This document shows positions 57,201 to 64,000 of a DNA stretch of 64,000 nt, in pieces. The DNA lies in contig JAKOVQ010000010.1 in the NCBI GenBank assembly GCA_029781975.1, positions 62,001 through 126,000 on the forward strand, written 5' to 3'. This stretch comes from Acidobacteriota bacterium (GTDB lineage: Bacteria; Acidobacteriota; Thermoanaerobaculia; UBA5066). Both the position numbers and the translations under genes were made by a program. Every line of letters starts with the position of its first letter. Positions within the stretch are counted from its first letter, which is position 1. The notes beneath the pieces were generated by a model. The model saw nothing but the letters and a program-made list of their open reading frames with translations, was not told the origin of the DNA and ran no database searches.

Positions 57201-57708
57201 AGGCGAGGCTCCGGCCGTCGGGCGAGTAGCTCGCCTCGGCGCCGGACGGCAGCGGCAGCTCCTCCGGGAGCCCCCCCGTCACCGGGACCGTGAAGAGCTT
57301 CGGCAGGTCTCGTGCCGTCGTGCGCAACGACAGGAAGAGGACCTTCTTCCCGTCGGGCGTCCACCCCACCGCCTGGTCCGGCCCGGGGTGGTACGTCAGC
57401 CGCGTCGGCTCGCCGCCGGCCGCCGGGACGACGTAGACGTCCGTGTTCCCGTCGTAGACGCCGGTGAAGGCGATCGTCGCGCCGTCGGGCGAGAAGATCG
57501 GCCGCCTGTTCCGGAGCTGCCCGGTGACGAGCCTCCGGGCCTCGCCGCCGTCCCGCGCGACCGTCCAGATCTCCCCGGCGAAGTCGAAAGCTATCGCGGT
57601 CTTCGAGAGCGACGGGTGCTGTAGGAGCAGGGGTGGCGTCGCCGCCCGCACGGGGGTCGAGGCGCAAGTCGCGGCGACGGCGAGGGCGGCGAGGACGAGC
57701 TTTCTCAT
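54286..57708 (-). CDS. Tricorn-type S41 serine protease with PD40 propeller and PDZ
   Basis: A 1140-residue exported protease of the tricorn/S41 type. Signal peptide about 1-22. The N-terminal half carries many PD40 repeats (IFSPDGATIAFTG, WSPDGKRVAWLSD). A low-complexity Lys/Gly/Ala insert lies at about 550-605. A tricorn core domain is followed by PDZ (near 850-930) and the C-terminal S41 domain: VVLDERFNHGGSIADYI, then NQMSGSGGDALPW with the nucleophile S1021 and PRWGLYG near the end. The parent tricorn degrades peptides in the cytoplasm, but this one is exported. AGGAAGG precedes the ATG, and TACAAT about 25 nt upstream is a good -10. Confidence 0.92.
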   Translation of the reverse strand: MRKLVLAALAVAATCASTPVRAATPPLLLQHPSLSKTAIAFDFAGEIWTVARDGGEARRLVTGQLRNRRPIFSPDGATIAFTGVYDGNTDVYVVPAAGGEPTRLTYHPGPDQAVGWTPDGKKVLFLSLRTTARDLPKLFTVPVTGGLPEELPLPSGAEASYSPDGRSLAYVPFIQWQAAWKRYRGGQTTPIWIADLSDSTVVKVPRENSNDHAPMWVGDTVYFLSDRTGRVSLWAYDVKAGTVREVVKNPDGFDIKSASAGPGGIVYDQFGALKLYDLASGTSRDVPVTIAADLPQVRAGFRKVEPDQVLHAAVSPTGKRVLMEARGEVLSLPAEKGSARNLTRSPGVADRDPSWSPDGKRVAWLSDESGEYALHLREPEGIGPVTKIPLGAPPSFFYAPRWSPDGKRIALTDKRLNLWIVDVAAASLTKVDTDLFDTPLTYLDPAWAPDSRWLAYVKQLPNHLRAVFVYSVAEKKARQVTDGRSDAFSPRFDRGGKYLYLLASTDVGQGQGWLDMTSMGRAVTSSVYAVVLRKDLPSPVAPESDEEGAETTAAKPGKDGKGAGPAESAAGSVDGKPAKGAKDGGKKGDAAAKDEKKPPEPVRIDFDGLDQRTVALPIDRANYAQLEAGPEGVLFVLSNPIALSDEDYLEYGDGNPPPEDSLRFDLKTRKAEPFVARVDGGNGAWGGLVTFLVSADGSKVLYAQGKKWFLVGSDKAPKAGDGAVKTDGLEVWVDPRAEWRQMYREVWRIERDFLYDPHAHGLDLAAAEKLYAPFVDGIAGRDDLNALFEEMLGNLVLGHVFVGGGAVPKEENVSVGLLGADYRVEQGRYRIARILRGEGWNPKLAAPLTQPGVDVKEGEFLLAVNGQELKGDDDVFRLFLGTAGKQTVLTVGPSADGSGSREVTVVPAPSEAMLRLRSWMEASRRKVDELSGGRVGYVYIPDTFAGGFTNFNRYYFSQIGKDAVVLDERFNHGGSIADYIIEVLKRTPSMANVSREGAEVVEPAQAIFGPKVMIANQMSGSGGDALPWLFKRAGLGPLVGVRTWGGLVGIGGYPALVDGGSVTAPRWGLYGTKGQWEVENHGVAPDVVVEQDPALVRAGHDPQLEKAVALAVEALEKSPPPKLVRPPFPDYGPRLPKARE

Positions 57709-57812
57709 CGATCCGTTTCCTTCCTGGGCCGGATTGTATGGACCGGACGCCGCAGACGCGCCCCCGGGGGCCGACGAGTGCGAGGACGAGCCGGCGGGGG
57801 GCCGCGCTTCCC

Positions 57813-57830
57813 TATACTCCCCGCCTGACC
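57813..57830 (+). promoter_or_regulatory. Promoter -10 (TATACT) of the third complete kinase unit
   Basis: TATACT at 57813-57818 lies 12 nt before GTG 57831 and about 41 nt before the kinase GTG 57860. It is the closest match to the -10 consensus in the window. Confidence 0.55.
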
Positions 57831-57859
57831 GTGAACCAGCCTCGCAGGGGTGTCACACC

Positions 57860-57863
<4 letters not shown>
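57831..57863 (+). CDS. Possible 10-residue upstream ORF coupled to the kinase
   Basis: GTG 57831 opens a 10-codon frame (MNQPRRGVTP) whose TGA at 57861-57863 overlaps the kinase GTG at 57860 in a GTGA. It begins only 12 nt after a TATACT -10, so it could be translated from a nearly leaderless message and hand ribosomes to the kinase. It may be chance; no known leader peptide resembles it. Confidence 0.35.
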
Positions 57864-60553
<2,690 letters not shown>

Positions 60554-60568
60554 GGCCCGGTCGCGCGC

Positions 60569-60608
60569 GCTCAGCGGCTCAGCGGCTCAGCGGCTCAGCG
60601 GCTCAGCA
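60569..60608. repeat. 8-bp tandem repeat, five copies
   Basis: Unit GCTCAGCG repeated head to tail: four perfect copies and a fifth with one changed base, 16 bp after the kinase stop. A degenerate copy-like tail (CGCCGCTTAGCG) follows. This is a simple-sequence array able to vary in copy number. No gene is interrupted. Confidence 0.9.
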
Positions 60609-60678
60609 ACTCCGCCGCTTAGCGTCCCCGCGTCTGGACGACGATCGCCGAGACCTGGTCGAACCGGACGAGCCGCGA

Positions 60679-60807
60679 TCACGGCAGCTCGAAGCGGGGT
60701 CCGGACGACAGCGGGATCGCCCGGAGCTCGTCCTCGGTGCGCTGGAATTGCTTCACGAACCGGAAGTAGTCGGCGTACGGAAGGCCGCCCGGGCGCTCGC
60801 GCTCCAT
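60679..60807 (-). CDS. Small hypothetical protein after the nucleotidyltransferase gene
   Basis: A short frame of 42 residues starting at ATG 60807 (MERERPGGLPYADYFRFVKQ, then QRTEDELRAIPL). The same frame stays open upstream to the end of the nucleotidyltransferase gene, and coding-like sequence (LDLEALPRATG) continues there without a standard start. The real gene may therefore be about 60 residues with a rare start, or a relic. Its place directly after an AbiEii-like gene suggests a partner protein, but I do not recognise it. Confidence 0.4.
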   Translation of the reverse strand: MERERPGGLPYADYFRFVKQFQRTEDELRAIPLSSGPRFELP

Positions 60808-60859
60808 CGCATCGGCCGATCCGCCGGTCGCTCTCGGGAGCGCCTCGAGGTCGAGCGGC

Positions 60860-61390
60860 TCAGGGCGAGGCCCTGAGCCTGTCGTAGAGGTCTCGGAGCC
60901 CGGCCCTGTCGAAGTACCCACGAACCTCATTATCGTCGAGCCCCGGCTGGCGGAGGAGATGCTGGAGGTCGGCTCCGTCGCGGAAGACGCGCGTCGGCTG
61001 CGCCTGGATCGCACGGACCTTCATCGCGACCAGGTGCTCGGGAGACGGAACGGGAACGTCCGGCCCGCCCGGACGCTCCAGCCGGCGGACCTTCCCGAAG
61101 ACCCGCTCGGCCGTCTCCCCGTCGAGCCACATCACGTCGAGACGCCCGAGCTGGACATCGGGGTGAAGGAGGTTCGTGAATCCCTCGACGTCGTTCAGGA
61201 CCTCGAAACCGCCCGCACGCAGCAGGTCGGTGAGCGCCCGGCGGAACCGCTCCTCGCCGACGACGTCGAAGTCGAGCGTCGCGCGAGCGTACCCGTACGC
61301 GTTCAGCGCGAGGCCGCCGATCACGGCCCACCGCGTCCCCGCCCGGGAGCATGCCTCCGAGACGACTCTCAGGACCCGTTCGGCGTCCAC
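60860..61390 (-). CDS. AbiEii/MNT-like nucleotidyltransferase
   Basis: A 176-residue protein of the nucleotidyltransferase fold. WAVIGGLALNAYGYARATLDFDVV supplies the GG motif (25-26) and the D40-x-D42 metal pair. HPDVQLGRLDVMWLDG and VPSPEHLVAMKVRAI are the usual downstream strands of AbiEii-like and DUF6036-like proteins. AbiEii toxins pair with an AbiEi antitoxin, but no AbiEi-type winged-helix gene is adjacent here. Only a small unknown frame follows. It may be a toxin-type enzyme or a housekeeping nucleotidyltransferase. GTG start; no clear ribosome site. Confidence 0.75.
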   Translation of the reverse strand: MDAERVLRVVSEACSRAGTRWAVIGGLALNAYGYARATLDFDVVGEERFRRALTDLLRAGGFEVLNDVEGFTNLLHPDVQLGRLDVMWLDGETAERVFGKVRRLERPGGPDVPVPSPEHLVAMKVRAIQAQPTRVFRDGADLQHLLRQPGLDDNEVRGYFDRAGLRDLYDRLRASP

Positions 61391-61503
61391 GACCGGCCCA
61401 TGATGTCACGGGGCTCGGCGCTTCGACCTCGCCGGAAGCCGGCCCCCGTCCCGGGCGACGAACGGCGACGGCCGCCCGGAACGCCTCCACGGGTCGGTGT
61501 GCG

Positions 61504-62979
61504 TCAGGCGCCGTCCACGTGCCTAGCCCGTCGCTCCACCGCGGTCGCGGCAGCGGCGACGGCCACCGTGACCAGGCTCCCCGCGAGCGTGTAGAAGGGC
61601 CAGGCGAGCTTCGTCCCGAGGACGACCCAGACCATCACGCCGACGCCCGCCACGAAGCCGATCCCCGCGGCCCGGGCGCCGACACGGCCCCGGACGGCGA
61701 GGAGGAAGAGGCCGAGGAAGCCGCCGTAGGTGAACGACGCGATGCTCAGCGCCAGCTCCACGACGGCCCGCCCCGTCCCGATGAAGAGGAGCGCCGCGCC
61801 GGTCAGGAGGAGCGCCCACCCGAAGCTGACCCGGCGCGACAGCCGGAGCTTCCGCTCCTCGGTCGCCAGGCGCCCGCGGCGCGTCGAGGCGTAGAGGTCG
61901 AAGACGGTGGAGCTGGAGATGGAGCTGATCGAGCCCGAGAGGGTCGACATCGCCGCGGCGAGGAGCCCCGCGATGATGAGCCCCGAGAGGCCGGGCGGGA
62001 CCTTCTCGACGATGAACCTCGGGAAGACGGCGTCGCCGTTGAGCGGCAGCGGCCCGTAGAAGAGGAAGAGGAGCGTCCCGACGGCGAGGAAGAGGACGAA
62101 CTGGAGGATGACGACGACGCCGCTCGCCACGAGGGCGCGCCGCCCGGCGCGCAGGCTCTCGGTCGCGAAGAGGCGCTGCACGATGATGTAGTCGGTCCCG
62201 TGGGACGCCATCGAGAGGACGGCGCCCCCGAGGATCGCCGTCAGGACGTGGTACGGCGTCGTGAGGGGGTCACCCCCGGTCTGGAAGACCGTCAGCTTGC
62301 CCGCCGCGGCCGCGGCGGCCAGCTTCGCGCCGAGCTCCGGGATCCTCGGCACGAGGACGGCGACGGCGATGAGCCCTCCGAGGACGTAGACGCCGAGCTG
62401 GATGACGTCCGTCCAGATGACGGCCCGCACGCCGCCGAGCTGGACGTAGACGACGGTCACCGCCGCCGTGACGAGGATCGCGCAGAGGTAGAGCCTCCCG
62501 TCGGAGACCCCCGAGAAGAGGTTGTAGCCGCGGAAGACGATCGCGAGAGGGATGGCGGTGGCGTAGAGCCTCACGCCGTCCGCGAAGATCCGGGTCAGGA
62601 TGAAGGTCGCCGACGCGAGCCGGCGGAGGCCGACGCCGAAGCTCCGCTCGACGAGGGCGTACGACGTCGTCAGCTCCCCTTCGAAGTAGCGCGGCAGGAG
62701 GACCCACGCGATGACGATCCGCCCGAGGAGGTAGCCGAACGCCAGCTGGAGGAAGCTCCAGCTCCCCTTGAACGAGATCCCGGGGACGGAGATGAACGTC
62801 AGCGCCGACGTCTCGGTCGCGACGATCGAGGCGGTGACCGCCCACCACCCGATCTTCCGCTCCGAGACGAAGTAGTCCTTCGCCGAGGCCTGCCTCCCCC
62901 CCTTGGCGAGGCCGAAGGCGGCGATGCCGCCCATGTAGAGGACGACGACCACCCAGTCGAGCGACGTGAAACCGCTCAT
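61504..62979 (-). CDS. Sodium:solute symporter (SSS family)
   Basis: A 491-residue secondary transporter with about 13 membrane spans. It starts TSLDWVVVVLYMGGIAAFGL, then the KDYFVSERKIGWWAVTASIVATETSALTF block with the SSS Na+-binding Ser/Thr. FTYGGFLGLFLL and GSISSISSSTVFDLY are later family motifs. The substrate could be a sugar, amino acid or carboxylate; sequence alone does not say. GACAAT ends 7 nt before the ATG and no ribosome site is present, so a leaderless start is likely. It sits 75 bp after the gene at the right edge and may belong to the same unit. Confidence 0.92.
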   Translation of the reverse strand: MSGFTSLDWVVVVLYMGGIAAFGLAKGGRQASAKDYFVSERKIGWWAVTASIVATETSALTFISVPGISFKGSWSFLQLAFGYLLGRIVIAWVLLPRYFEGELTTSYALVERSFGVGLRRLASATFILTRIFADGVRLYATAIPLAIVFRGYNLFSGVSDGRLYLCAILVTAAVTVVYVQLGGVRAVIWTDVIQLGVYVLGGLIAVAVLVPRIPELGAKLAAAAAAGKLTVFQTGGDPLTTPYHVLTAILGGAVLSMASHGTDYIIVQRLFATESLRAGRRALVASGVVVILQFVLFLAVGTLLFLFYGPLPLNGDAVFPRFIVEKVPPGLSGLIIAGLLAAAMSTLSGSISSISSSTVFDLYASTRRGRLATEERKLRLSRRVSFGWALLLTGAALLFIGTGRAVVELALSIASFTYGGFLGLFLLAVRGRVGARAAGIGFVAGVGVMVWVVLGTKLAWPFYTLAGSLVTVAVAAAATAVERRARHVDGA

Positions 62980-62992
62980 CCGCCGGATTGTC
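62980..62992 (-). promoter_or_regulatory. Putative -10 (GACAAT) of a leaderless promoter for the symporter
   Basis: GACAAT on the minus strand (62992-62987) ends 7 nt before the ATG at 62979. Confidence 0.45.
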
Positions 62993-63053
62993 ACCGAACC
63001 GCGAGGGGAACAGAACCGGTACGGCGACTCAGCGATCGTCGGCTCCGCGCCGC

Positions 63054-64000
63054 CTACCGCTCGGGCGGCGACGGCCTCCGCGACGACCGGTCCCTCGGCC
63101 GGGTCCCGGACCGCCCGCGGACCAGCTCGGCGCCGAGGCGCTGGAGCCGCTCGGCCAGAGGCGCCAGCCGCGCGGCCCGGCGACGCTCGTGGCGCGCCTT
63201 CACCTGGCTCACGAAGGCCTCGAGGACCATCCTCCGGGACGGGTCGTCGGCCCCCGAGTAGACCGCCGTGACGATCGGGACGTCGTCGAAGTCGCGGCGG
63301 ATCCTCTCGATCACCGCGGCCGACGCGTTCCCCACCATGCAGCCGAAGCAGATCGCGTTCACGATGCCGTCCGCCCCGCCCCGGGCGAAGTCGACGATCT
63401 TGGCGACGTTGACGAAGAGGAGCTGATGGGCCTCGTTCGGCATGTACGGGGCCGCCAGCCTCCTCATCTCGAGATAGCCCGGCTCCTCGCGGCGGGCGAC
63501 GCGCGACCCGACGACGCCCCGGACGCGCCAGAGGTCGACGGCCCTGCGGAGCGCCACGGCCCCGCTGACCAGGAGGTCCGCCCGGTCGAGCGAGGCGACG
63601 CTCCGGTAGAGGCGCCGCGAGATGCCGAAATCGAGGAGGTCGATCTGGAAGGGCGAGGGCCAGACCTCGAGCCCCTGCTCCTCGAGCCACCTCACGAGGT
63701 CGTCGTTGGCCACCGGGTTCACCTTCGTGTAGATGTCTCCCGCGATCCCCACCACCGGCCGGTCGCGCTCGGTCTCCACGGGGATCTCCCCGACCTCCCG
63801 GAGCGAGGCGTCGAGCGCCTCGAAGACGTCCCCGGACGCCACCGCCGCCTCGATCCGCTCGAGGCTCCGCCGGTGGACGTCGTCCGTCAGCCCCCTGACG
63901 AGCTCGTAGGGCCGGGTCTGGCACGCGGCCTTGACGAGGAGCTCGATGGCGAGGATGCCGACGTAGAGGCGGTCCAGGGCGTCGATGCCGAAGGCCTCGA
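63054..64000 (-). CDS. Acyl-CoA dehydratase activase-related protein (DUF2229-like), 3' part
   Basis: The last 315 codons of a minus-strand gene whose start lies beyond position 64000. Reading on from the window edge gives EAFGIDALDRLYVGILAIEL, KAACQTRPYELVRG, then VVGIAGDIYTKVNPVANDDL and the Cys motif AICFGCMVGNASAAVIERI. This matches the CoA-substrate-specific activase-related (DUF2229) proteins that occur with 2-hydroxyacyl-CoA dehydratase activators. The CFGC pair could bind an iron-sulfur cluster. A start at 63842 would be internal. The last 25 residues are Arg-rich and low in complexity. Confidence 0.75.
   Translation of the reverse strand, partial: EAFGIDALDRLYVGILAIELLVKAACQTRPYELVRGLTDDVHRRSLERIEAAVASGDVFEALDASLREVGEIPVETERDRPVVGIAGDIYTKVNPVANDDLVRWLEEQGLEVWPSPFQIDLLDFGISRRLYRSVASLDRADLLVSGAVALRRAVDLWRVRGVVGSRVARREEPGYLEMRRLAAPYMPNEAHQLLFVNVAKIVDFARGGADGIVNAICFGCMVGNASAAVIERIRRDFDDVPIVTAVYSGADDPSRRMVLEAFVSQVKARHERRRAARLAPLAERLQRLGAELVRGRSGTRPRDRSSRRPSPPER

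Noticed and set aside
60860-61390. A complete AbiE toxin-antitoxin defence system
   Set aside because: No AbiEi-type winged-helix gene is adjacent, and the catalytic protein alone is not enough to call a defence system.
63054-63842. A complete 262-residue gene starting at GTG 63842
   Set aside because: The frame stays open to the window edge, and the upstream residues (KAACQTRPYE and neighbours) fit the same family, so the gene is cut by the window rather than starting here.

Overview
The window is very GC-rich DNA (above 70 percent by eye) that is almost fully coding on both strands. Hanks-type Ser/Thr kinases fused to TolB/PD40 beta-propellers, M13, S9 and tricorn-type S41 peptidases, an outer-membrane beta-barrel, a UbiD-type decarboxylase and an octaheme cytochrome c point to a Gram-negative heterotroph, most likely a member of the Acidobacteriota (Thermoanaerobaculia-like). 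That placement rests on gene content only. I found no tRNA, rRNA, insertion sequence, prophage, CRISPR array or replication origin.

Layout. 1-9.4 kb: start of a kinase, a secreted M13 peptidase, two small genes, a second kinase with PD40 repeats, and a divergent ABC ATPase/permease pair. 9.5-16.4 kb: an aminotransferase relic with two internal deletions, a long transketolase, a small membrane protein, an alpha/beta hydrolase overlapping a UbiD-type gene, and an MshEN-domain protein. 16.4-24.8 kb: a minus-strand group with an outer-membrane barrel, a kinase coupled to it by an ATGA overlap (probable CTG start) and a 1028-residue secreted protein. A divergent TPR-like exported protein and an FHA-RDD membrane protein lie beside it. 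24.8-28.8 kb: uvrA, a methyltransferase and a GNAT acetyltransferase. 28.9-34.7 kb: a GGDEF-EAL protein, a CHAD protein, an alkaline-phosphatase-like protein with one metal ligand replaced, a CBM9-like protein and an ECF sigma factor.

34.7-46.4 kb: mutY, then an envelope polysaccharide locus with a NusG/RfaH-type antiterminator divergent from an O-antigen-ligase-like gene, a polyprenyl glycosylphosphotransferase, a GT4 glycosyltransferase and two GT39-like membrane glycosyltransferases. The bifunctional malic enzyme sits inside it. 46.7-54.2 kb: a small Asr-like secreted Lys/Ala protein, prolyl oligopeptidase, ferritin, an ECHDC3-like hydratase, a PAS histidine kinase and an HAO-like octaheme cytochrome c. 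54.3-64 kb: a tricorn-type protease, a third complete kinase preceded by a 10-codon upstream ORF, an 8-bp tandem repeat, an AbiEii-like nucleotidyltransferase, a Na+/solute symporter and the 3' part of a CoA-dehydratase-activase-related gene.

Two themes tie the window together. First, at least eleven start codons lie only 6-9 nt downstream of a -10-like hexamer, often of the form GGTAnnnT, and have no Shine-Dalgarno sequence. This suggests widespread leaderless transcription, and in two cases the upstream gene's stop codon forms part of the -10. Second, the window is rich in signalling parts: four kinases, FHA, GGDEF-EAL, MshEN, PAS histidine kinase and ECF sigma. The kinase/outer-membrane barrel/secreted protein/FHA-RDD cluster is the best candidate for an undescribed envelope-linked phosphosignalling unit. 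No mobile or classical defence island was recognised.
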